Shown here: positions 8,147 through 13,676 of the stretch, piece after piece
Position numbering within the stretch: the stretch's first letter is position 1
Layout: each line of letters starts with the position of its first letter
NCBI GenBank assembly: GCA_946409885.1
Contig: CAMJYF010000010.1
Coordinates: forward strand, 1-15,554
Direction of reading: 5' to 3'
Source: an uncultured Clostridia bacterium
GTDB taxonomy: Bacteria; Bacillota; Clostridia; Oscillospirales; Acutalibacteraceae
DNA: 15,554 nucleotides
Program-made: the position numbers and the translations under genes
The notes under the pieces: generated by a model
Told to the model about the DNA's origin: nothing
Databases searched by the model: none
Seen by the model: the letters and a program-made list of their open reading frames with translations, nothing else

Positions 8147-8160
8147 TGCACTACTGTGCA
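8147..8160. promoter_or_regulatory. Palindrome TGCAC-TACT-GTGCA, candidate operator upstream of the mannosidase
   Basis: Perfect 5-bp arms around a 4-bp centre, placed immediately upstream of a candidate -35 (8167). It shares the TGCAC half-site with the dyad at 7458-7481. In RNA it would be a short 5-bp hairpin followed by a T-rich run, so a weak terminator for the regulator gene is the alternative reading. Confidence 0.4.
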
Positions 8161-8166
8161 GTTGTT

Positions 8167-8195
8167 TTGCTTTGTTTAAAATGAATTCATATTTT
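8167..8195 (+). promoter_or_regulatory. Candidate promoter of the GH92 gene
   Basis: TTGCTT (8167-8172), a 17-bp spacer and TATTTT (8190-8195) in the AT-rich island between regulator and mannosidase. The boxes are only fair matches, and other -10-like hexamers (TAAAAT at 8177, CATAAT at 8199) are present, so the exact promoter is uncertain. Confidence 0.35.
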
Positions 8196-8230
8196 GTTCA
8201 TAATTTTATCGTTTTAACGCAACGTTCATT

Positions 8231-8260
8231 GTCCCCGCCCGCCGCCGCGCGGCGCGGGAC
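8231..8260 (+). promoter_or_regulatory. GC-only hairpin in the mannosidase leader
   Basis: Outer arms GTCCC(C)GC and GCGGGAC pair with one bulged C, around an inner 12-bp perfect palindrome CGCCGCGCGGCG (8243-8254). It ends 13 nt before the AGGAGG site. There is no T-run after it, so it is not a rho-independent terminator; it may affect mRNA stability or ribosome access. Confidence 0.4.
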
Positions 8261-8273
8261 CGCCGATTCGGAC

Positions 8274-8279
8274 AGGAGG
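8274..8279 (+). promoter_or_regulatory. Ribosome binding site deciding the GH92 start
   Basis: AGGAGG lies 5 nt before GTG 8285 and 8 nt before ATG 8288. The adjacent codons GTG-ATG give two possible starts; spacing and codon preference favour ATG 8288. Confidence 0.7.
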
Positions 8280-8287
8280 GTTCTGTG

Positions 8288-10564
8288 ATGCTGACAATAC
8301 TGCGCCGTTTTCTTTCTGTTTTCATCGCGCTGGAGATGCTCTTTGGCGCCGCCTTTGCCCGGGGGGACGTGAAGGTGACCTTCCCACAATACGACTCCGG
8401 CGAACGGAGCGCCTGCGTCAACGCCTTCATCGGCACCGGGGGCATCCCCTGGATGTGCGGCATGCTCAGCCCCGCCGCCCAGACGCCCTTTGGCTGCGTG
8501 CGCGTGGGGCCGGATACCTGCGCCGCCGGAGGCGCCGCCAAGCTGAAGACCAACACCAGCGGCTACTACTATGAGCACCGCCACCTGCTGGGTTTCAGCC
8601 TGAGCCGCCTTTCCGGCACCGGGGCGCGGGATTACGAGATGTTCCGGGTGACCCCCGCCGCGGGAAAGGTCTCCGGCCGACCGGCAGCGCAGGCCTTTTC
8701 CCACCGGGAGGAGACCGCCTCACCCGGTTATTACGGGGTGTACCTGCCCGGGGCGGCGACCCTGTGCGAGATGACCGCCTCCTCCCACGCGGCGGTACAG
8801 CGCTATACGTTTTACACGAGCAAAGAGGCGGCCCTGTATTTTGACGCCACCTCCGGCGCAGGCGGCGACCCGGCGAAGGATGCCGCCGTTACGGTGGATG
8901 CCGCCGCCAACAGCCTGACGGCCTACTGCCGCATGGACGGGGGCTTTTCCGGCCGGTACGGCGGCCTGCCCGTGTGGTGCTACGCCGAGTGGGACGCGCC
9001 GCCGGCTTCCGTTACGGCTCACACCGCGGACGGCGACCGGCAGGCCGACGCCGCCGCGGGCGAGGAAGCGGGCGTGTGGCTGCGCTTTGGAGGCAAAAAG
9101 GGGCAGACCGTCACCATAAAGATGGGGATCAGCTTTATCAGCCCGGAATTGGCAAAAGAGAACCTGCGCGCCGAAATCGGGGACGCGGATTTTGACGGGG
9201 TGCGGCAAAATGCCGCCGACGCGTGGGAGGAGCGGCTTTCCGCCGTGACGGTCGACACGGACGCGAATACCAAAAGGATTTTTTACACGGCGCTTTACCA
9301 TGCCATGGCCATGCCCTCGGATTTTACCGAATCCGACGGCAGCTACCGGGGCTTTGACGGGGAGGCGCACCGGGCGGAGGGCTTTACCTACCGCACGGAT
9401 ATCTCCCTGTGGGATACCTGCCGCTGCGTCCACTCGCTGTATACGCTCATCGCGCCGGACGTGCAGAACGACTGCCTGCAAAGCCTGCTGCAAATGGCGG
9501 AACAGGGCGGCGTGCTGCCCCGCTGGCCCCAGGGCGGCGGCTACACCGGCTCCATGTTCGGCAATCCCGCCAACATCGTCTTTGCGGAAAGCGCCCTGAA
9601 GGGGCTGGCTTTCGACCGGGCGGCGGCCTACGAGGCGGTAAAGGCCTCCTCCACCGGAACGCACCCGGGCAAGGACGAGCGGGACGACGCGGCGCTGTAT
9701 GAGGAATACGGCTACGTGCCGGACGATCTGGCCCGGCGCTATTCCGTCAGCGAGACGCTGGAGTACGCCTGGGAGGACGCGGCCGCCGCCGTGCTGGCCG
9801 AGGCGGCCGGAAAGACGGACGAGGCCGCGCTTTACCGCGAACGCGCCGGATACTATAAAAACCTGTGGGACCCGCAGACAAAATACTTCCGCCCCAGAAA
9901 CAGCGACGGCAGCTGGGGCGAGCTGCACCCGTGGCACTCCTCCTTCTATGACGATATCTTCGGCACAAAGCTGTCCCGCGCCTACTGCGAGGGCAGCGCC
10001 CGCCACTGGCGCTGGTTCGCCCCGCAGGACCCGGCGGGGTTGATCGCCCTGTTCGGCGGAGAGGACGCCTTTGTGAAGGAGCTGAACGGGTTTATGGAGG
10101 ACGCCTCCTGCGCCAGCCCCGCCATCGACCCCGGCACCGGCTACTGGATCGGCAACCAGCACGATATCCAAACGCCCTATCTGTTCAACGACGCGGGGCG
10201 GCCGGACCTGACCCAGCAATGGGTGCGCTGGACCCTGAAAAACCGCTTCAGCGCCGCCGTGGACGGGCTGGACGGCAACGACGACGGCGGCACCGTCAGC
10301 AGCTGGTACGTGTTTTCCGCCCTGGGCTTTTACCCCATCGCCGGGACGGACCGGTACTGGATCGGCTCCCCCTGCGTGGACGGGGCGACGGTAACGCTGC
10401 CGGAGGGGAAGACCCTTACCGTGACCGTGGAGAACCAGTCCGCCAACAATATCTACGTGGCCGCCGTCACCTTCAACGGCGAGCCCCTTACCGAACCGTA
10501 CCTGACCCACGGGCGGCTGGCGCAGGGCGGAACGCTGGCGTTCACCATGACAGACCGGGCGTGA
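8288..10564 (+). CDS. Secreted GH92-family alpha-mannosidase
   Basis: 758 aa, full GH92 length. GH92 enzymes are Ca2+-dependent inverting exo-alpha-mannosidases acting on mannan and N-glycans. N-terminal signal peptide (LRRF then a hydrophobic core, likely cut after AAFA), so the enzyme is exported. Family landmarks in order: NAFIGTGG (45), PFGCVRVGPDT, SGYYY (91) to SGTG (109), FYTALYHAM (332), SLWDT (W375/D376), GGVLPRWP, GNPA, VSETLEYAWED, YCEG (E568, candidate general acid by position), YLFNDAG, GNDD (665-666) followed by SSWYVFSALGFYP. Odd: the usual GNEPSH motif reads GNQHDIQ (Q624). A TetR regulator lies upstream; no transporter or other glycosidase adjoins. The family is sure; linkage specificity cannot be read from the sequence, and the altered motif argues against assuming alpha-1,2. 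Confidence 0.95.
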   Translation: MLTILRRFLSVFIALEMLFGAAFARGDVKVTFPQYDSGERSACVNAFIGTGGIPWMCGMLSPAAQTPFGCVRVGPDTCAAGGAAKLKTNTSGYYYEHRHLLGFSLSRLSGTGARDYEMFRVTPAAGKVSGRPAAQAFSHREETASPGYYGVYLPGAATLCEMTASSHAAVQRYTFYTSKEAALYFDATSGAGGDPAKDAAVTVDAAANSLTAYCRMDGGFSGRYGGLPVWCYAEWDAPPASVTAHTADGDRQADAAAGEEAGVWLRFGGKKGQTVTIKMGISFISPELAKENLRAEIGDADFDGVRQNAADAWEERLSAVTVDTDANTKRIFYTALYHAMAMPSDFTESDGSYRGFDGEAHRAEGFTYRTDISLWDTCRCVHSLYTLIAPDVQNDCLQSLLQMAEQGGVLPRWPQGGGYTGSMFGNPANIVFAESALKGLAFDRAAAYEAVKASSTGTHPGKDERDDAALYEEYGYVPDDLARRYSVSETLEYAWEDAAAAVLAEAAGKTDEAALYRERAGYYKNLWDPQTKYFRPRNSDGSWGELHPWHSSFYDDIFGTKLSRAYCEGSARHWRWFAPQDPAGLIALFGGEDAFVKELNGFMEDASCASPAIDPGTGYWIGNQHDIQTPYLFNDAGRPDLTQQWVRWTLKNRFSAAVDGLDGNDDGGTVSSWYVFSALGFYPIAGTDRYWIGSPCVDGATVTLPEGKTLTVTVENQSANNIYVAAVTFNGEPLTEPYLTHGRLAQGGTLAFTMTDRA

Positions 10565-10579
10565 TCCCCGCGATACGCG

Positions 10580-10616
10580 CAGCGCCGCCGGAGGACCGCC
10601 CCGCTGACAGTTTTTT
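10580..10616 (+). terminator. Weak candidate terminator after the GH92 gene
   Basis: CAGCG (10580-10584) and CGCTG (10602-10606) can pair across a 17-nt GC-rich loop, followed 4 nt later by six T (10611-10616). The stem is short and the loop long, so this is a low-confidence call. Confidence 0.25.
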
Positions 10617-10678
10617 GCCGGGGGAGCGCTCCGATGGCCGCGCGGCAAAAATGATATCCCTGCGCCGGAGACTGCTTC

Positions 10679-10707
10679 TTGACACCGCCGCGTTTTTCTT
10701 CTATAAT
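10679..10707 (+). promoter_or_regulatory. Perfect consensus sigma-A promoter
   Basis: TTGACA (10679-10684), exactly 17 bp, TATAAT (10702-10707). The transcript would start near 10714 and runs into the 172-aa gene at 10744, possibly on into the reverse transcriptase gene, for which I see no promoter of its own. Confidence 0.88.
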
Positions 10708-10730
10708 AGAATTGACAATCAAGAAATAAC

Positions 10731-10735
10731 GGAGG
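10731..10735 (+). promoter_or_regulatory. Ribosome binding site deciding the start at 10744
   Basis: GGAGG is only 2 nt from the first in-frame ATG (10738) but 8 nt from the second (10744), so ATG 10744 is the likely start. Longer in-frame extensions upstream overlap the GH92 gene and precede the promoter, so they are not real. Confidence 0.75.
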
Positions 10736-10743
10736 TCATGACC

Positions 10744-11262
10744 ATGGGGTTGTTTTCCAAGATCATCGGCGGGAGCGGCGCCGGGAAATCCGCTCTTGAT
10801 CTGCTGAAGGACGCGGCCGGGGCCGTGCTGAGCGAGGCGGAAAAGGCGGCGGAAAACGCAAAACAACAGGCCGCGGATACCGCCGCTCCCCGGCGGAGCG
10901 AAGCGCCCGCCCCCGCCAGCGGCGATTCCTGGGGCGAACGGATGCCGGACGAGCCCTGCCAGTACAATTACCCCGGCAGCTATCTGCAGTATTTCGACGC
11001 CGTTCTGCGGGAGGGCTTTCCGGAGTACGACCTGCGGCAGGAAGCCGGAAAGGACGACCGCTCGCCGCTGTTCGTCCTGTACCGGGACGGCGGCAGAAAA
11101 CTGGTGGTGGAGCTGAAATCCGAGCGCAGCAGCGCCCAGGCCATCCGCCGCCGCTGCCAGGAGGAGGGCGTGCCCTACCTGCGTTTTTACTACGACCATG
11201 ACGGCTGGTGGAACACCCGTTCCTACGTGGAACGCCGCGTCCGCGCCGCGCTGGGGCAGTGA
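10744..11262 (+). CDS. 172-aa protein with possible PD-(D/E)XK-like C-terminal domain
   Basis: Three parts: an N-terminal amphipathic helix region (MGLFSKIIGG, then Ala/Glu/Lys-rich helix to about residue 45), a Pro/Ala linker (46-70), and a compact C-terminal domain (71-172). In the latter, SPLFVLYRDGGRKLVVELKSE (108-128) looks like two beta strands with an acidic-x-Lys end (E124-L-K) and is followed by a helix with RRRC, a strand GVPYLRFYY, WWN and a last helix RSYVERRVRAAL. This order resembles small PD-(D/E)XK nuclease-fold domains that use an E-x-K strand, but I cannot find all catalytic positions with certainty, and no family name comes to mind. Driven by a consensus promoter. The next gene is a reverse transcriptase 191 bp downstream; any functional link is unproven. 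Confidence 0.78.
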   Translation: MGLFSKIIGGSGAGKSALDLLKDAAGAVLSEAEKAAENAKQQAADTAAPRRSEAPAPASGDSWGERMPDEPCQYNYPGSYLQYFDAVLREGFPEYDLRQEAGKDDRSPLFVLYRDGGRKLVVELKSERSSAQAIRRRCQEEGVPYLRFYYDHDGWWNTRSYVERRVRAALGQ

Positions 11263-11273
11263 TGGCAGGCGGG

Positions 11274-11315
11274 AGTCGGGAGTCATCAGTCGGAAGTCGG
11301 AAGTCGTTAGTCGGA
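11274..11315. repeat. Tandem AGTNNNN heptamers, six units
   Basis: Six consecutive 7-bp units, every one starting AGTC: AGTCGGG, AGTCATC, AGTCGGA, AGTCGGA, AGTCGTT, AGTCGGA. The array begins 11 bp after the stop of the upstream gene. The same AGT anchor, with other filler bases, recurs at 13454-13495 and inverted at 13590-13673. Confidence 0.85.
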
Positions 11316-11350
11316 AAGCCTATCCTGACCCTGATACCTGCCGCTTTTAA

Positions 11351-11368
11351 ACGGCGCTGGGGCGCCGT
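11351..11368. repeat. Hairpin ACGGCGC-TGGG-GCGCCGT (copy 1)
   Basis: Perfect 7-bp stem with a 4-nt loop. The same stem, with a 3-nt loop and the same following bases GCT, occurs at 13677-13693. The DNA to its right (11370-11400) is a degenerate period-7 stretch of C/T-rich sequence. No T-run follows, so this is not a standard terminator. Confidence 0.7.
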
Positions 11369-11425
11369 GCTGCTGCCTACTGCCTCTATCCCCTATCGCT
11401 GAAAAACAGAGGGGGAACGCTTTGC

Positions 11426-11481
11426 GCCTGCGGCGGGCAAGGCAGAGGACGCGTTGACGCTTCGCAGGCAGCTGTCCTCTG
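11426..11481 (+). promoter_or_regulatory. Interleaved inverted repeats over the reverse transcriptase start
   Basis: Arm a GCCTGCG (11426-11432) pairs with a' CGCAGGC (11463-11469); arm b CAGAGGAC (11443-11450) pairs with b' GTCCTCTG (11474-11481). The order a-b-a'-b' means the helices form either a pseudoknot or two competing hairpins. Arm b contains AGAGGA, the only Shine-Dalgarno-like sequence near TTG 11454, so b-b' pairing would hide it. Confidence 0.5.
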
Positions 11482-12776
11482 TACGGTCCCGTATATCCAT
11501 GAATTTCATGGATTTAATTTCTTCCCTCTCTGTTTTTCTTTTTACTGCTTTGGAATCTTTATTGGACCAACTCTCCCGGGCGGAATGCTGGGAGAAATTT
11601 TATGCTTACAAGACGAGCCTTGCCTGTCCCAAGCGCTTTGCCGAAGAGCTGCGCGATTTCATCGACCGGCGGGCTTATTTGCCTGTGTGCGAGGCCATCG
11701 CCCGGGGGGAGCGCTTTCCCCTGCCGGAGAAATCCGTTATCAGCAAAACCTCCTCGCAGAAAAAGCGGGTGGTATACTGCTATCCCCGCCCGGAAAACAC
11801 GGTGCTGAAGCTGCTGACGTGGCTGCTGCTGCGGCGGTACGACGGCCTGTTCGCGAAAAACCTGTATTCCTTCCGCCCCGGCCGGGCGGCCAAGGACGCG
11901 GTACTGCGCCTGCGGGCGCTGCCGGGCGTGGGGGAGATGTATGCCTATAAGGCGGACGTATCCGACTATTTCAACTCCATCCCCCTGCAACCGCTGACGG
12001 CCGCGCTGCGGCAGGAACTGGCGGAGGACCCGCGCCTGTGCGCCTTTCTCTGCGCCCTGCTGGAGGAACCGGAGGCGCTGGAAAACGGGCGGCCCGTGAC
12101 GGAACCAAAGGGCATTATGGCGGGCACGCCCCTTTCCGCCTTTTACGCCAACCTGTACCTGCGGGAGCTGGACGGGCGCTTTGCCGCGCTGGGCGTACCC
12201 TACTCCCGCTATTCCGACGATATCATCGTCCTTGCCCCCTCGGAGGAGGAGACGCGGGCGCACGCGGATTTCATCCGGGCGTATCTGGCGGCCAAAGGGC
12301 TGGCCCTTAACCCGGAGAAGGAGGCGTTCACCGCCCCCGGGGAGGGGTGGATCTACCTGGGCTTCCGGTACCGCGAGGGCGTGACGGACCTGGCCCCCGC
12401 CAGCCTGACCAAAATGAAACAGAAAATGCGGCGCAAGACCCGGGCGCTGGAACGCTGGCGCGCCCGCAACGGGCTGGAGCGGGAAAAGGCCGCGGCGGCT
12501 TTTATCCGGGTGTTCAACCGCAAGCTGTTCGAGAACCCCGCCGACAACGAGCTGACCTGGGCCTACTGGTTCTTTCCGGTGCTGACCACCGCCGACAGCC
12601 TGCGGGAGATCGACCGCTACGCCCAGGACTGCCTGCGCTACCTGCTCAGCGGCGTCCGCACCAAGGCCCGCTACAACGTCCGTTACGGCGACCTGAAACG
12701 CCTGGGCTGGCGCAGCCTGGTGCACGAATACTACGCGTTCCGCGAGCGCGGCGGGGAAGATTGCGAAAAAGAATAA
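11454..12776 (+). CDS. Free-standing reverse transcriptase of unassigned class
   Basis: 440 aa from TTG 11454 (AGAGG 5 nt upstream); ATG 11499 or 11508 are alternatives without a ribosome site. Reverse transcriptase blocks in order, numbered from TTG: KKRVVYCYPRPEN, LYSFRPGR (137-144), motif A YKADVSDYF (D168), motif B GIMAGTPLSAF (220-230) and ANLYL, motif C YSDD (253-256), GLALNPEK, and IYLGF (300-304). A basic thumb-like region follows (KMKQKMRRKTR, FNRKLFE, YNVRYGDLKRLGWRSLVHEYY). There is no maturase-endonuclease, primase, Cas1 or nitrilase domain. Motif B has Ser-Ala where group II and retron enzymes have Ser-Pro and DGR enzymes Ser-Gln. Polymerase metal ligands D168, D255 and D256 are intact, so it is probably active. 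Gene start is heavily structured and flanked by repeat elements. Class unknown; a group II-like, domesticated or defence role are all open. Confidence 0.9.
   Translation: MTLRRQLSSVRSRISMNFMDLISSLSVFLFTALESLLDQLSRAECWEKFYAYKTSLACPKRFAEELRDFIDRRAYLPVCEAIARGERFPLPEKSVISKTSSQKKRVVYCYPRPENTVLKLLTWLLLRRYDGLFAKNLYSFRPGRAAKDAVLRLRALPGVGEMYAYKADVSDYFNSIPLQPLTAALRQELAEDPRLCAFLCALLEEPEALENGRPVTEPKGIMAGTPLSAFYANLYLRELDGRFAALGVPYSRYSDDIIVLAPSEEETRAHADFIRAYLAAKGLALNPEKEAFTAPGEGWIYLGFRYREGVTDLAPASLTKMKQKMRRKTRALERWRARNGLEREKAAAAFIRVFNRKLFENPADNELTWAYWFFPVLTTADSLREIDRYAQDCLRYLLSGVRTKARYNVRYGDLKRLGWRSLVHEYYAFRERGGEDCEKE
11495..11513. promoter_or_regulatory. 19-bp perfect palindrome holding two in-frame ATGs of the reverse transcriptase gene
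   Basis: ATCCATGAA and TTCATGGAT (9-bp arms) around a single T. Both ATG 11499 and ATG 11508 of the reading frame lie in it. On DNA it could be an operator; in RNA its tight loop makes a full-length hairpin less likely. Confidence 0.5.
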
Positions 12777-12810
12777 TAAGATAAAGATTATTACAAAATT
12801 GTTATAGTAT

Positions 12811-12839
12811 TTGTATTTCCCTTTTCATTATGATATACT
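12811..12839 (+). promoter_or_regulatory. Extended -10 promoter of the four-helix membrane protein gene
   Basis: TTGTAT (12811-12816), 17 bp, TATACT (12834-12839) preceded by TG one base away (extended -10). It lies in an AT-rich island after the reverse transcriptase stop and would give a leader of about 85 nt. Confidence 0.65.
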
Positions 12840-12844
12840 GACCA

Positions 12845-12873
12845 CGCGTTTTTATGATTATTGATAAAAAGCG
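12845..12873 (+). promoter_or_regulatory. Stem-loop at the predicted 5' end of the transcript
   Basis: CGC(G)TTTTTAT and ATAAAAAGCG form about 10 bp with one bulged G and an 8-nt loop (GATTATTG). Transcription from the promoter above would begin almost exactly at its left arm, so it could protect the mRNA 5' end or act as a DNA operator at +1. Confidence 0.45.
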
Positions 12874-12931
12874 AACGGTTTTCGGAGCATCCGGATCAAC
12901 CGCGATCAAACAGACGGACCGGTAACAGACC

Positions 12932-13462
12932 ATGAAAACCAGCAAGCGTTGGGGCTATCTGAACGATTACCAAAAGACCGCCTCCGGGGAATATATTTAC
13001 ACCGGGCGCGTCTATACCCTGGCCGGGGACGGCAGGCGGTACCGGCAAAGGCTGGCGGCGCTGGCCTTTGGCGCGGCGGCGGCGGTGATCGCCTCCGGCT
13101 GCGTCAACGCGGCGGGCCTGAGCAACACCTTCTACGTCATTCTGCCCTATATCGGCGAGGTGGCCGCCGCCTTTATGCTGTGCTACAACACCGTGCGCCT
13201 GCTGGCCGCCGGCAAACAGATAAAGGCCCACGTGCGGGACGCGGTGGAAAAATACCTGCCCCCCGCGGCGCTGGCCATGATGATCTTCCCGGCCGTCAGC
13301 CTGATCGGCTCCACCGTCTTTCTGATCCTGAACGGCACAGAGGGCAAGCCCCTTCTGTGCGCCCTGTACCTGGCCGCCAAAGCGGCCCTGACCGCGCTTG
13401 GCCTGCTGGCCGGGCGGCAGGTGAAGGCGCTGCGGTGGGAGGAGCCGGGTAAGAGTGAATAG
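12932..13462 (+). CDS. Four-helix membrane protein, function unknown
   Basis: 176 aa. A soluble N-terminus with aromatic and charged residues (RWGYLNDYQKTASGEYIYTG at 6-25) and a basic stretch (RRYRQR) precedes four hydrophobic segments at about 41-59, 65-93, 111-134 and 139-161; the C-terminus is short and polar. No motif points to a transporter or enzyme. ATG 12932 has no good Shine-Dalgarno (only GGTAAC nearby), so initiation may be weak. The gene has its own promoter and lies between the reverse transcriptase and the repeat element; its last codons (Ser-Glu-stop) are formed by the first AGTGAAT heptamer of the downstream array. Family not recognised. Confidence 0.75.
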   Translation: MKTSKRWGYLNDYQKTASGEYIYTGRVYTLAGDGRRYRQRLAALAFGAAAAVIASGCVNAAGLSNTFYVILPYIGEVAAAFMLCYNTVRLLAAGKQIKAHVRDAVEKYLPPAALAMMIFPAVSLIGSTVFLILNGTEGKPLLCALYLAAKAALTALGLLAGRQVKALRWEEPGKSE

Positions 13463-13495
13463 TGATTAGTGAATAGTGAATAGTGATTAGTATTC
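13454..13495. repeat. Tandem AGTNNNN heptamers, six units, overlapping the upstream stop codon
   Basis: Units AGTGAAT, AGTGATT, AGTGAAT, AGTGAAT, AGTGATT, AGTATTC. The array begins inside the coding sequence of the four-helix protein and supplies its last two codons and TAG stop. Unit number and length equal those of the array at 11274-11315, although the filler bases differ. Confidence 0.88.
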
Positions 13496-13536
13496 GGTAA
13501 TATAACGCTTCGTTTCTCTGCCGGACATATTATAAA

Positions 13537-13575
13537 TGGAACAGGGATATCCCTGTTCCAGGATACGCAGTATCC
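13537..13575. repeat. 24-bp perfect palindrome plus adjoining hairpin
   Basis: 13537-13560 is a perfect palindrome with half-site TGGAACAGGGAT. It directly abuts the hairpin GGATAC-GCA-GTATCC (13561-13575). Both lie between two oppositely oriented heptamer arrays. No T-run follows on the plus strand, so termination of the upstream gene is possible only by an atypical structure. Confidence 0.75.
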
Positions 13576-13589
13576 TGACGCCCGCCGAT

Positions 13590-13673
13590 CCCCACTGACC
13601 ACTGACCACTGACCACTGACCACTGACTACTAACCACTATCCACTAACCACTATCCACTAACCACTATCCACT
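13590..13673. repeat. Tandem heptamers in inverted orientation, twelve units
   Basis: Twelve 7-bp units that all end in ACT, i.e. AGTNNNN on the minus strand: CCCCACT, four GACCACT, GACTACT, then AACCACT and ATCCACT alternating three times. The internal change from GACC units to alternating AACC/ATCC units suggests separate expansions. Confidence 0.88.
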
Positions 13674-13676
13674 GAA

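Noticed and set aside
8285..8287. GTG 8285 as the GH92 start
   Set aside because: Only 5 nt from AGGAGG and directly followed by ATG 8288 at better spacing.
8720..10648. 642-codon minus-strand open frame opposite the GH92 gene
   Set aside because: The plus strand encodes an unmistakable GH92 enzyme; the antisense product is low-complexity Val/Gly/Arg sequence.
10219..10743. Upstream in-frame extension of the 172-aa gene
   Set aside because: It overlaps the GH92 coding region and lies before the consensus promoter and GGAGG; ATG 10744 fits the ribosome site.
10768..10791. Walker A-like GGSGAGKS (residues 9-16) in the 172-aa protein
   Set aside because: The protein is too small for a P-loop NTPase, the motif is at the very N-terminus without a preceding beta strand, and no Walker B is seen; probably chance in Gly/Ser-rich sequence.
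11263..11453. Retron msr-msd RNA or DGR template upstream of the reverse transcriptase
   Set aside because: I found no long flanking a1/a2 inverted repeat pair of retron type, no template/variable repeat pair, no accessory avd gene, and the enzyme lacks DGR and typical retron motif signatures. A divergent RNA cannot be excluded without comparative analysis.
11559..12725. 388-codon minus-strand open frame opposite the reverse transcriptase
   Set aside because: Shadow of the reverse transcriptase motifs; no domain and no ribosome site.
13590..13673. CRISPR array
   Set aside because: Units are 7 bp and directly abutting with no spacers.
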